From Anastatus disparis (taxonomy: Eukaryota; Arthropoda; Insecta; Hymenoptera; Eupelmidae): DNA of 64,000 nt. The notes under the pieces are model-generated. The model had not been told where the DNA came from. It saw nothing but the letters and a program-made list of their open reading frames with translations, and searched no databases. Each line of letters begins with the position of its first letter. Position 1 is the first letter of the stretch. Positions 32,001 to 44,643 of this stretch are shown piece after piece. The translations under genes and the position numbers were made by a program. The stretch is taken from NCBI GenBank assembly GCA_017163975.1, contig JAFFSR010000237.1:7316001-7380000 (forward strand), given 5' to 3'.

Positions 32001-35000
32001 TCAGATAAGATTTGCGTAAGTTATGCAAACGTTAAACTCTTTCTTCTGTAATTCCGAAACTACAAGCTCATTCATTTTTCAATTTTTTTTTATGTTACCA
32101 TTAAAATTTATTTACGAGGATTCATTAAGTGAAAAATTAGTTTTAATGAAACAGCGTTGATGAATCTCTGTTTTAAAAAAAGTATGACAATGTAATTTTT
32201 ATGTTATGATGATTATCATATTTTTTTATCTGACAAAATTTTAATTTATTAAAGGTCTCTCTGGTGTTTTATGATCTTTTACGGAATGATTAAATATGCA
32301 AAATTTTTGAATCACAAATCTATAAATTTGAAGTAAGTTGTATGCCATATCGCAAAAAATTTTATTTATTTTATTGAGTTTTTTCATATACATTTTTGAC
32401 TGTAAATTATATGTTTTATGAGATTAAACCCTCTAATTTTCGGACGGAAAATAGTTCCGGTATGTTACGGAATACGATTCCGCAAAATTTATACAGAACT
32501 ATAATTTCGAATTTTTTTTTTATTTCCTTATATGACTGTAATGTATAGAACGTTGACATTTTTCAGGGTCAAGGATATGTTAAATAATTAAATTACGAGA
32601 ATGTCTTTTGGAGTATGCGGTAAAAGTTCAAGGCTTTCACATTGGCAGATCATAAGTAAAATGATCGTAAAAAAAGTATTTTGAATCGATAAAATATACA
32701 TAATACAGTATAATATACGTAATATAGTGTTTGCATAGGTTTTTCCCTAAATTTTATGGAAATTTTGAGAATTGAAAATTATGATTATTTTATTTTATAT
32801 TTATTATTTTAATTTATGCTCCGAAGCCAATTAATAAAAAGTCATTAAAAAATTCATTCATAAACATTGTGTAATTTTGATAAATTAAAAGCTTATATTT
32901 ATCATAAATACAATCGGAAAAATAATTTCATAAATTAAAAAAAATAATAGTTCATGAAGTACCAAAAAATTAATGTATTTCCAAAATACAAAATTTAACT
33001 TAATTTTTAATGTTACCTTAATTTCGAAGATAGGTTAACGAACTTTTCTGAACCAAGGGTATGCGATGATTATTTGTAATCCTTACCGCATAATGTGACA
33101 TTTTATTACAGAATGGACGAGTCAAGGGTAACATTTATAATGTATAAGAGAGCAGCTGTACTTTCACACCAATCACATTCAATTTTTTTCTTATTTTATA
33201 AAATGTTGTATTTCCTACATTAAAAAAGAAACAATTATTTATTAAAGTATTGAGCAAAGGACATAATATATTATGCAGTTTATTTTTTTTTATTGGTCAT
33301 TAAAATTGCCTTTTCAATAATAAAATTCAAAATTTGCATATAAAAGCTTCTCATTTTGAATTTTTTCGATTCATTAATTAAATTTGATGAATAGTAGTTT
33401 GTATATAAAAAATCTTGCAGGTATTACAGCATTTTATCAGTGAGGTAACCAATTGAAAACCAGATATTTCTTTGGCTATTATTAACATATCACAATTACG
33501 TATCGACAGAAAACGTTTAAACGCAAATTAAATCTTTAGCGATCATTAATGTCAAAGTGATTAATTTTTCAAAACTTTGTACGCTCGTTAACAATTAGTT
33601 TTTTATCTGATCGAAAACTTTATCTTGCTTTATTTATAAACGATCACTTTAAAATAATCAATTTTTCTAATGACAGACAATATTTTTATTTGACAAATCA
33701 AAAAAAAAAGAATATCCAAAAATGTAAAAAAAAAAATAAATGTTTAAGTTAGAAACGATTACTACAATAAATTGTAAATAAATATTAAATTACAGGACAT
33801 AATATTTACGTTTAGATAAGGAAACAAAAACAAAAATAACCTCATTTAATTGTTTACAAAAATTATTTAATTTATTTGAAAATTTATCCTCGTATTATTT
33901 TTATACGGGAATACCTGATGAAACAAATTTCGAATTTTTTTAATAAAAAAAATATCGAGGTGACCTTTTAAACAATTTTCAAAAATTAAATTTTAAATTG
34001 AGTATAAAAAAAATATTTAAAAAAATGTTCCAAAAAAAATATTAGAATATTATCTGATAAATTATTAGAGCTTCCTTATCTTTTTTAAACTATTACGAAT
34101 GTTATAAATTTACAGTTTACAAGTAAACCACAAGTCTGCATTTATAAATAATTTAATTTTATAAATTTTGAAAAAAAAAACAAATATTGTCTTCATGAAT
34201 ATTTTAAATATCTAACAAATAGATTTTTAGGACTTTCATATTTGGCTGTTTTTCAAACCTACGATTGATGTATTTTTTCTAGATCTATGACGTAAAACCG
34301 TACTGAAAAATCACTTAAAATACGATACTCAAAATATAGCAAATCATAGTGTCCAAAACATCTGTCTTAGGTTTTCCCTTTACATTTTATGCTTGCATAA
34401 ATATTCCTAATAAAAATAAAAATGACCACAACAAAAAATGTCGTAATAGAAATTTTTCAAAATTTGATCATTGAAATCATGGAAAAATCTCAAAATATGA
34501 TTATAATTCGTGTATAATTTTAATCAGGAAATTCTCAGACCCATACGCAAGCTCTCATTCTATGGCATCATAAAAAGTCATTAGTCTCAAATGCTAGTTT
34601 TATAACGAGAAATGAATAATCTCAAAATCACAATTAATGAGCTAAATTGATGAGTCAAAAAGTAAACAAAAGTTATACGTCAAAATTTGTGGAAAAGTCA
34701 CATATGTGTATGCGTGTATGTATATGTCTGTGTACGTATATTAAATAGATTTTGTATATATAGTCGATCCGGATTGAACTAGTTTTACTATGACCGCTTA
34801 GCCGCAGGCCAGGCTGTATACATATCATTAGTGTTTGTGGTTTTTAATTTAGTGATCACTTTGGGATTTACCTGAATCTCTTTTATCGCGGATCATCTTG
34901 TAATAAACGATACAAAACAAAAACACATACTCGTGTGTGTTTTTAGATTAAAAAAATGAAAAGTTATATAGCACCTTTAGGAAATCACAGATCATTTTTG

Positions 35001-35940
35001 TTTTATACCTGAGCGTATATGGGAAATTGATGATATAAAGAATCTTTTTATCGATGGTCATATTTTTTCCTCTCACGTGCTTACTTGTTATAAGAAGAGA
35101 TGGTTTAAATGATTTATATTTATTTTTTAGAAAAAAAATTTATAATCCTACATTTTTTCGTACTCTTATTTTCGTTATTTATTCAAGGTGTGCAATTTTG
35201 CAATAATAATAATAATAATTTTCTTTTAGAGCTCTACAGTTGCTATTATATCATAATTTTATAGGGAAATATAACTGTCTGACATATTTGTAACTTTTTT
35301 TAAAAAATTGCAAGTTTGTAAAATAAATTATTAATTTTAAAAATCATAGAACAACCCTTAAAAAAATTGAATAAAAAAATTAAATAAAACTTAATGTATT
35401 AAAATGTTTAAATAAAGTATAAACAAGATAAAAAAATTAAATATTTCTAAATGGATCGGTTTAAACAATTAAAATTTCCTATTTTGAATTATTCGAAGAT
35501 TTAAAATTTTAATTTTTGGAGTTGAGATTTTAAAGATCGAAAATTTAAAAAAAGTATATTACAGCAGTAGTATAATCGATTATCTCGGATGACCTACTGC
35601 TGAAAATTAAATGAAACATCATCCATGTAAGGTAAAATTTTACTTAAAATAATAATTGACTTTTTTCAAATCAATTTAAAAAAAATAAGAACCTAATTTA
35701 AATTAAAATAATCCATTTTAAAATAAAAACCAGCTTTTATAACAAGTTTAAATGTACAAAAGCTCTCAATTTCATGCTGCAATCAATCTTTTCATAAGTT
35801 TGTTCAAAGCTTGTTTACAACATTATTTACATAAATAATCCTAAATTAATGTGAATTATGATACACAATTCGCCTGTTTAGATATTCAAGACCATGCCAT
35901 CTCCGTATAAATTTTATCTATCCAATAGATTAAACTTCGA
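29040..35940. other. Intergenic AT-rich DNA, no gene seen
   Basis: I found no conserved protein motif, RNA gene or clear repeat in this stretch. Short frames (29414-29596, 29876-30103, 30435-30626, 31161-31364) are as expected by chance. 35202-35218 is a short (AAT)n run. Confidence 0.4.
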
Positions 35941-36480
35941 ACGTGTTCAATTTAACCGTACAGCTTTCTCTCTCTCTCTTTGGTTGCATTTACAAATTTT
36001 CTACGGGCGTAGCTTTGCATACCAAAGGCTTTTCTTTTCTGCGCTGCTTGTATACATCTTGTAGTCATAGTGTTACGTGCAGCAGAAAAAAAAAGAGAAC
36101 GAAAGGGTTGACAAGACCCGCTGCACGTATACACAATATCGCGTACACACAATTGTTGTATCGTATACGCGCTATAAAAGAAAAAAGAAGAATAATAATG
36201 AAAATGTTGATAGAAAAAGGAGGCGAAGAGGAGGAGATGGCGAAGCGCCGTGTTGTAAAATGGAATTGCGGAAAGTAATAAGAAAAAGATACTTGCGTAC
36301 GTATAAAAGTGAGATGGCAGTACATAATATAAGAAATAAAAAGAAGAATAAAAAAAAAACCAAGTATATTGGCGCGCAAACCCACAAGACATGAACTTTA
36401 AATTGAAACTGGTTTTAACTGGCGTTCGTCGCCTCGATCTGGACTAACATATTCTGATGTCTTGTGTGTATAATAACCAA
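35941..36480. other. Less AT-rich island with long but unconvincing open frames
   Basis: Five overlapping frames of 71 to 146 codons occur on both strands, the longest on the minus strand (35952-36392). Most residues come from purine-rich or pyrimidine-rich tracts (K/R/N on plus, F/S/Y/L on minus), which points to compositional openness rather than selection. The base composition and CpGs differ from the surroundings, and a GCTATAAAAG motif is present near 36170. It could be a promoter or first untranslated exon. No family is recognised. Confidence 0.3.
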
Positions 36481-37767
36481 TACGTATCCGTACGCACATG
36501 TGCTTGCAAACTACGTAAAGAGTATCTATGTGTGTATACATATACATAAGAAATGTTTGATATTTTTTTTCTTTTTTTTCGTCCTAATTGCTTAATGGTT
36601 TTTAGGACTGGCTATTGTTTTTCTCACGATTTGTATCGGCTGTTCGTCATTCGCCGTTTTCTTTGTAAAAATTATTGTTCATATTTCGTATTATTTTGAC
36701 GCTAAGCTCATTTTTTTCCCTAGTTTTTCTTTGAAAATTGTTATACGAGCGAGAAGTTTTTTTACTCTAATTTTTCATTGGATGACCGTCGAGATGTGTG
36801 TGTAATATTTCCGTGTCTCAGCTTAACAATTTTTAAACCTTGTGAATTGGATTGTCGTTATTTATGGATTTTAACTGATGGTACGGATTGATAGAATTTT
36901 TCTTAAATGGAATTGATTCTCGTAGTTTTAGCAGAGATAGTTTGACGTTAATTGACCAGTCACCGGAGGATGATTTTTCTCGCTAAGATTGCTCGAATTT
37001 TCTTATTGTTGCAAAAATTTTCGATGATTGTATACTTCTTATGATTTAGTTGAAACTTTTGGATTGGTCATTTGTTATTGAAAGGTTTTGATGGACTAAC
37101 GACTATAAAAAAGTAAAAATGAATCATCACATGATTATCAGAAAAAAATTGTAAAATCGATTATATTAATAAATTATAGTAAAAATATACATAAAAACAG
37201 GATTAATTTTTTTTCCGTAACGAAATAGCAAATTACTATTTTTTCTCAATAGTTCATGACTAACGATGCTTGACAAAAATGTAAGTTTTAAATTTGATGA
37301 TTGGAAATAAATTTATATCGAAAGACTACGATAAATCTCGACCAGCAGTGCTTAACAAAAAGTAAATCTTTTGTTAATAAAAGCTTGTTTTCAGCGTGTT
37401 AAACGTGACTCTTGATTATGTGCAACCAATATTCAGAACAATATGAATATGGCCTACCTTATTGAGAGTGGCCTACTTTTATAAATCACAAACAATTTTT
37501 TTTTTTTTCTTAAATTAAATTATCAATTAATAGAGTTTAAACTTATTTATTTGGAATATTAAAAATCAACGAATAATCAAGTTGATTTGTTGATTATTAT
37601 TGAGTGATTTTTAAATTATTCAACGTGAATTAATATCTGTCTGATGTACACAATTTTTTTTATTCTAGTACAATAAAAAAATGTTTTCAACAAAATATTA
37701 CAAGTTATCATCGTGATTAGCGTTACCGTTTTGAATTAATAAACACGTCATTTAAATCTCAATCACC
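36481..37767. other. Intergenic DNA, no gene seen
   Basis: AT-rich DNA with no recognisable protein or RNA. It is slightly less AT-rich up to about 37050. Confidence 0.35.
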
Positions 37768-37961
37768 GAGATTGTCAGTGGCTTATTCGGTAGAGCGATT
37801 GATTCGTAATCTCGGGGTCCCGAGTTCGAATCCCGCTCTCGGCTTATTGATACAAGCACCACTGTACCTTACATGTGCTTTGTTCACAAATACACTGATC
37901 ACCTCCGTCGCTAATTAGCATCGCAATGATAGCTAAATTATAGCAACGTTAAATAAACAAA
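37768..37961 (+). mobile_element. tRNA-derived SINE, copy 6
   Basis: A near full-length plus-strand copy with a box A-like TGGCTTATTCGGTAGAG, an intact GAGTTCGAATCCC box B, the shared body and a short A-rich tail (AAATAAACAAA). It lacks the GGCCG segment present before ATTGATACAAGC in other copies. Confidence 0.9.
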
Positions 37962-39930
37962 ATTTCAACGCAGTTTCTAATTAATGAAAATAAAAAAAAA
38001 TTTTTTCTGGTTCAAATTATTAATATAAAATATATAAATAAAATCAATCTTCATTCTAATAAAAGTTTTAAAACGATTATATGTAATATTAATTTTGTAA
38101 CATGTAAAAGTATATCCAAAATATTTTGCAAGCGATTGCAGTTAAAATAGATGCAAAACCAGAAAATAAACAATGAAAGTTAAATAAAATAAAACAGTTT
38201 CAATTTGCAAACGTAAGAAAGATTCGTTAATGAATTTTTTTCAAGCTATTGATAAAAAAATATCACACTGGTATTTAATGCTTTGTTTAGCACAAACATT
38301 CTTAACTACGGTGAAATAACTTTAATTTGATAAAAGTTAAAAAAAGAAAAAAATTGCAAAAAGTCTTTTTTTTAAAAAACGATTATGAAATAAACTTAAC
38401 AAACATTCTCATTTTTAATCATTAAAAGGTATTAAATATCTTTTAAGATAATATAAAATTGGTAAAGAAAAAAAAATCGATTATGGATTAATCATTTGAA
38501 AAAAATTGCTTTATACGACTTAAAAATCAAAGAAATCGTATACTTTCTTTTTCTACCAAGAGCAATTGGGACAAGACATTAACGACTTAGACCCCAGAGG
38601 CACATCATCCGACACTGATTAGATATCGGAAAAAATAAGTAAACCGAAAACTCAATATACATAGATATATCTTTTCACAATGCGTTCTGTTCATATTTTT
38701 TTATTCATTAATTTATTAACGTTACAACTTATTATTCGTTAAAAGTTCTTTAAAATTACATAGACACATAAAATTACTATAATTTTTCAAGCAAATACTT
38801 TAAAAACAATTTGAAATCGAAAAATAAATTTTTTTTATTGTCATGATGAAAATGTGTAATAATTTGATCGGCTCTGAAAACAAGAACTTTGAATAAATGA
38901 TCATTAATAGCGTTTAAAGTGTTTGCTGCTGTTAGCCATGTAATCGCTGGGGGTATATCAAAAACAAGTTCGTTAACCGATCATTCGAATTCAATGTCAT
39001 TGAAAACCAGTGTACAGTATTAATTAAAATTTTTCAATGGTTATCACGATTCATTTTTTTTTTTTGCATTTTCCAAATTGATAATAAATTTTATCGTGTA
39101 AAGAATAGACGTGTGCAGACAAATTTAAAATTTTTTAATTTCTTAAGCTTTGAAATTTTGGTTAAAAAAAACATTCTGTTTATAACACGTTTTTGAAAAA
39201 ATTTTTATCAGATGCATCTTAAGTTTTATTGAAACCACTCAAGACATCTCATATGTTTAGCGATATACCTAGTCAGCTATATCAGGGAGCCTCAATCTTT
39301 TTTCTTATTTTGATATTTTTTTGTTTAAAAAATAATTTATTTAAATTTATCATTATTTAATAAAATATTTACTTTTTTCATAAGAACACGTGTTAAAATA
39401 TCAATACCTTCAAACAATTTTTTTTTTCGATATTCAGTGACAACCTTTTTTTTTGTATCATCATTAGATTTATACAAAAAATATTTTTCTCCGATTTTAA
39501 CAAAAAAAAAATTCGAACATCGTATAAGATATCTTAAATAAATTTAAACATAGATTTAAGAGTTTCACGGATAATTTAGAACAGAAATAGAAAATTCAAT
39601 CTTTTAAAAAAAAAAAACGCTGCCAAGTGCTTTGGCGGAATGCTTTCTCATAGAGTTCTTTGAGTTTCATTAATTTTTTTATATTTATTTAAATGTGATT
39701 TTAATATTAAAAATTGTCTAACATTAATATTTACTCATATTGTACTTTATAAATTTCGAACATATATGCTAGCTGTTTGCTTTTTCAACATTTATAATTT
39801 ATTTTAAATCATCAAGTAATACAAAAAAATTTGTTCTATTGAAAAAATGATATAATGTAGTAATAAAAAGAATGATGACAACAAAATTTCTAATCTTTAT
39901 AAAATGCAATCATATTTATATATAAATACA
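37962..39930. other. Intergenic DNA, no gene seen
   Basis: AT-rich sequence with poly(A) and poly(T) runs. No open frame or known RNA is supported. Confidence 0.35.
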
Positions 39931-39934
39931 GTTC

Positions 39935-41240
39935 ATGTTTATGGCTCTATAAAAAAAACTACTCTATGAACACCAATTTTCAATAGCTTACCGTCTAGTT
40001 ATACAAAAACATAGATGGTATACAAAATTTGAAGCAAATCCATCGAGTAATTTTCGAGATCTAACTGGTTAAATAAATAACATTTTCTTTTCAAAATTTC
40101 TTTTTCAAAATTTTAAAAATGCTCTAAAATTAAAACTACGCTATGAAAATCAATTTTTGAAAATTTCCCTTCTTTTGGCAGTCGCAAATAATTCCCCTGC
40201 AATTTTTAGAACAAATCTATCGAGTACTTTACGTAGAATAAAAAAAAATAAGAAAAGAAGAATCGAAATTTTTTTTTAAATCTTTAAAATTCTCTAAAAT
40301 TGCAACCACGCTAAGAAAATTAGTTTTCAAAAGCTTATTTTTTTCAGACAATAGCGAATTAATTGTATAAAAATTTTGGAGAAAATTTATAGTATGGTTT
40401 ACGCAAAATAGAAAATAAATGAAAAATAAAAATTTTTTTTAAAATTTTCAAAGTGCTCTAAAATTAAAACTGCGCTGAGAAAATTAGTTTTCCAAAGCTT
40501 GTTTTCTTCAGATAGTAGCGAATTAATTGCATACAAATTTTGGAGCAAATCTGTCAAATGGTTTTCGTAAAATAAAAAAAAATTAAAAATAAAAATTTTT
40601 TAAAAAATTTTTAAAATGCTCTAAAATTAAAAGTGCGCTAAGAAAATTAGTTTACAAAATTTTTAATACTTTTGGCAGTCGAAATAAAGTTCCATACAAA
40701 TTTTCGAACAAATTCTTCGAGTGGTTTACGTAAAATACAAAAAAAATGAAAAATCGAAATTTTTTAAAAATTCTTAAAATGATTCTAAAAAAAAAACTGC
40801 GCTAAGAAAACCAATTCTCAATAGCTTCCGCACCAGTTCGTCAAAAAATTGAATTGTATGGAAAATTTGAAGTAAATCCATCGAGTAGTTTTTAAGATTT
40901 TATTGGCTTAATAAATAGAAACATTTTTTTCAAAAATTTCAAAATGCTCTAAAATTAAAACTGAGCTAAGAAAATCAGTTTTTAAAAATTTATTTTATTC
41001 GGGCAATCACAAATAAATTCCATGCAAATTTTGAAGCAAATTCATCGAGTAGTAAACAAAAAAAACCAAAAAACGAAAAATCGAATTTTTTTTTTTTTTA
41101 AAAAACTTTAAAATGAAAACTACGCTGGAAGAACCAAATTATCAATAGCTTCCCATCAAGTTAGTCACAAAACTAAATTCCATGCAAAATTAGAAGCAAA
41201 TCCATCGAGTAGTTCTCGAGATACAGTTTACTAACTGAAT
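39935..41240. repeat. ~165-bp tandem array, about eight diverged units
   Basis: A phrase like AAATCCATCGAGTAGTTTT recurs near 40036, 40211, 40386, 40545, 40710, 40874, 41038 and 41205. A second phrase, GCTCTAAAATTAAAACTACG, recurs near 40121, 40291, 40455, 40618, 40781 and 40945. Spacing is mostly 163-167 bp, with two longer early intervals. The units are clearly diverged, so the array is old. It ends in a (CA)n run. The unit plus CA-rich end resembles the tail region of some LINE families, but I cannot classify it. Confidence 0.8.
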
Positions 41241-41248
41241 TCATACAT

Positions 41249-41249
<1 letters not shown>

Positions 41250-41281
<32 letters not shown>
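41250..41281. repeat. (CA)n microsatellite
   Basis: About 16 CA units directly follow the last unit of the ~165-bp array and are followed by ATACATACAGACA. Confidence 0.9.
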
Positions 41282-41285
<4 letters not shown>

Positions 41286-41329
41286 TACAGACATTTTCTG
41301 GAAACCACTTTTTTCGACTCACCGAGTTC

Positions 41330-44300
41330 AAATATATACAAATTAATGAAAAAATAGAAAAAAATTTTTTTTATCGATACAATGCTTTCTCTATGAGAAA
41401 ACAAAATTGTTAACTAGAACTGAATCTTATGTAAAAAATTTTCAGTTTAAATTTCTTTAAATTTTTTTTCATCATCAATCTAATTTCCAAATTTAGTCAA
41501 ACTTTTTTAAAATTAAATCCTAAAATATTCTGCCTAATGAGAAAAGGTTAAGTATTACATTCAGAAGCTTGTAACAGTTATTTTTAAATTAAAAGATGTA
41601 TACAATAAATTAAATAACAATTATTTATGCTAGAAAAAAATATATTATTTAAATAGGCGCACGTGCGCACGTGCACAATTAATTTAAAAAATAATATTTT
41701 AATAGCTCAGCCTTGAAATTCTTTTTGTTAATAAATAATACATATTTAAATTACTTTTAATTTGATTAACTCATTTTAAACGATAATTTAAGGATGTAAT
41801 TGTGTAAGCCCTTTTTGACGGAACCAAACGATCATATAAATTTTGTATTAAAATATTATAAAAATATGTTTCCTAAACTTATTTAGTAATTTGATTAGGT
41901 GCTATAAAAAAGATAATTTTTTAAAAAACTACATAATTATATCAGTTCCTGAAAAAATTATTATTTTAATGTTTCAAAAAGCTTTTTCCGTTCAGGACTT
42001 ATTTCCTTTGTTTTTCAAACTACTAAATCATGTGATTATTGAAAATTAAAAAAAATACTCCATGTTCAAAATCTAAAAATATATAAACCTAAAAAGTATA
42101 TGTTTTTTTGTTAATAAAGTGCTACATAACTTCTAATGATACACTTATAATTGTTACCGCCCTGATGTTAAATATTCAAAAGTTCTTAGAAATGTCAATA
42201 GATATAAAACCAATTTATATGCACTACAGGTAAATGAATCAATCATTTCAAATATTGCATAGGAAATTAATTTTTAATATTTTTTGTTACAATGTACAAG
42301 CATATCTACGTTTGAAAAAAATGCCGAAAGGTAATAAAACACAAATCTAACAAGATAACTTTACAAACTCTCGGCTGATTTAATAATTAAAAAATTTACT
42401 CATTTTAAGAAGTATATATTCTTTTTTTTTTAACTTTGAATATGCATTTTGCACGCGATTCTATTTGGTGCCTGTTAATTTAAGTAAATTTTATCTTGTT
42501 ACATGCTTCTTTATAAATAAACTGTTCATTTATTAAATAAGTATTCTTATTTATAATTTCATTTATTTGTTATTCTTATTTTGAATTTTGCAATTTTTTT
42601 CTTTTTGAATTTGGTAGAATTAATTTTTTTTTATTCAATTAAATAATTGCAGTTCACTGACGGTAAAAAAAGACATTTGAAAGATGGTAAAAAAGTTCTG
42701 GGTCACCTCTGATTTTCAAAATAGCTTGAATACTTGATTATACAAACTCAAGCATGAAAATAAGTATTCTGAAGCTTGATTGAATGAAAATTTTTTAAGT
42801 GTTCTCATAAATTTATAAATTCATAATTATTGTCTTTTTAATTAAAAATTATTATTTTTTAACGATTGAATAGTGTCTTATTCCCTTATGGTCTTTATTT
42901 TCAGTAATTCCAAATAAACAGAATTTGTTTTTGAGCCAACTCTGTCTTACCATAATGTCTGTAATATCCATTCGGTTGCACAAAGTACTAAGCTTTTCAT
43001 CATAAATAAAGATGCAATAGCTTATATGACAACATATGTAATCAGTAAAAACGATGACAATTACACCATGTACTATATACACGATATTCGGTCAAGATAA
43101 AAGAGCTTTATGTTGTCATTTGCTCTTAAACGAAGCAAACCGCGTTAAACGATTTTAATTGAATGCCAGCGCGCGCGTGGCGCAGAGCATTATCTGAAAA
43201 ATCATTTCATAAAGCTTAATTATGTGACGTATCTATGAACAAAATTTTTGTTTAGCAAATATTTGTTATTTTTGTGTATCATGACAATGCTCGAACAATC
43301 ACACCAGTAGTAAACGACTAGTTAAGGCCGTCGTATTAATTAATCGAGCGTAAATTCATTTTGGAGTAATAAAAAAAATTTTGGAATTTTATTTAATGGC
43401 TTTTAAAGTAGCGCATTGATAATTGTTATAATTTTCAAAGACAATAAAAAACTTAAACAATTGTATTAGACTGATATGCTTGTTTTCGTTATTTTATGAT
43501 TTTTTCACATGGAGTTTAATTTTTTTAATTCGTATTTTATTTTATTATTTACGATGATCCATTATTTTAAAATTCAAGTTAGTATTCACATTGGCGTTTT
43601 GTCAGTTAAAAATACTAATCGATTTTGACAACTACTATTATTACCAGGGTAATAGTTTACTTTTTTACAAGACACCAGGAAACCATGGATTTGTTAAAAC
43701 TTTCTAACAACTTTAACAAGGGCAATAGATACAATTCCAATCCAATGTATTGCACCGTCCTTTTAGTTCACCAAACAACTTAATTCGATTACCCAACCAC
43801 AGTCGATAAGAAATCGTAAGCATCCATGTGAAAATCCGACCGAATAGATTCTCCTCTCTAAATTGTCGATGTAGTCCTAAAATTGTCAATCTTATGTGCA
43901 TCCTAATAGAATAGAATGAATTAAAAATTTCATGAAATTTTGGTAATCGACTATAACTATACAATATAAAATAAAATTTAAGTGTTATTAAAAAAATACG
44001 AAACTCAGAAAAGTTATGTTGTAATTTTAAATTTTAATAAATTTGAAAATTCTTTATATTTATCGAATAGATATATAATAATTTTTGCATACGCTATTTA
44101 TTTTATTTCATTTTTGCATTTACTATTTTCATAAAAGTTTAGCCGAGTTCAATTTTTAATCTCATTCGGCGTGCGCAGTCGTTTTCACGTTCGAATTCGC
44201 AGTTCATTAGCACTGAAAGTTATAGCGCCAAATCTGCATGCCCGAATCAAACATTAAAAATAGAGTGTTGCGCACACGGTTTGGAAAATTATGATGTACC
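41330..44300. other. Intergenic DNA upstream of the P450, no gene supported
   Basis: AT-rich DNA. Two minus-strand frames, 42852-43082 (76 codons) and 43713-43964 (83 codons), are less biased in composition than most but match no family I recognise. They could be relics of exons. 43150-43180 has a short CpG-containing patch. Confidence 0.3.
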
Positions 44301-44318
44301 AATAAATTATAATTAAAA

Positions 44319-44354
44319 TATAAAAAGAAATTGCGCAGTACTTTAATATCAGTC
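44319..44354 (+). promoter_or_regulatory. Core promoter of the CYP4 gene: TATA box and initiator
   Basis: TATAAAAAG begins at 44319 and an arthropod-type initiator TCAGTC lies at 44349-44354. If transcription starts at its A (44351), the TATA box starts 32 nt upstream, the canonical spacing. The next downstream ATG is at 44440, and the P450 start codon is at 44561. Confidence 0.65.
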
Positions 44355-44439
44355 CCCCATTAAATAATAAGAAATCTAACGAGCCTCTTGACTTTTATCA
44401 AATTTCTTTATCAGAAGCTCACTGACGCGCCGCTTAAAA

Positions 44440-44643
44440 ATGAAACTCAGTAATTTAAAAAGTGCGTTTCAAATTGGTCGTGCTTATTATCTCCGCCGAA
44501 ATTCGTTCTCGTTGTATTTTATTATTGCCGTATTTCTTTCTCCGTTCAATTTAGTCAACAATGACTTTTTATTTTTTGTTGGTCTGTTTTGTGCTATTTA
44601 TTTTACAGTTATATTATTATGTGCGAGGTGGAAAGACTATTAG
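44440..44643 (+). promoter_or_regulatory. Upstream open reading frame overlapping the P450 start
   Basis: If the 5' UTR runs from 44351 without an intron, the first ATG is at 44440, opening a 67-codon frame that ends at TAG 44641-44643. It is in the +1 frame relative to the P450 and overlaps the P450 coding start by 83 nt. Such an overlapping uORF would reduce P450 translation unless ribosomes scan past it. The peptide itself shows no recognisable motif. Another transcription start downstream would remove it. Confidence 0.4.

Noticed and set aside
35952..36392. 146-codon minus-strand frame and overlapping frames on plus
   Set aside because: Long frames on both strands over purine/pyrimidine-biased sequence, with no recognisable domain. 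Kept only as a composition island.
42852..43082. 76-codon minus-strand frame, possible receptor exon
   Set aside because: It has some hydrophobic content, but I could not match it to a receptor family, and no neighbouring exons were found.
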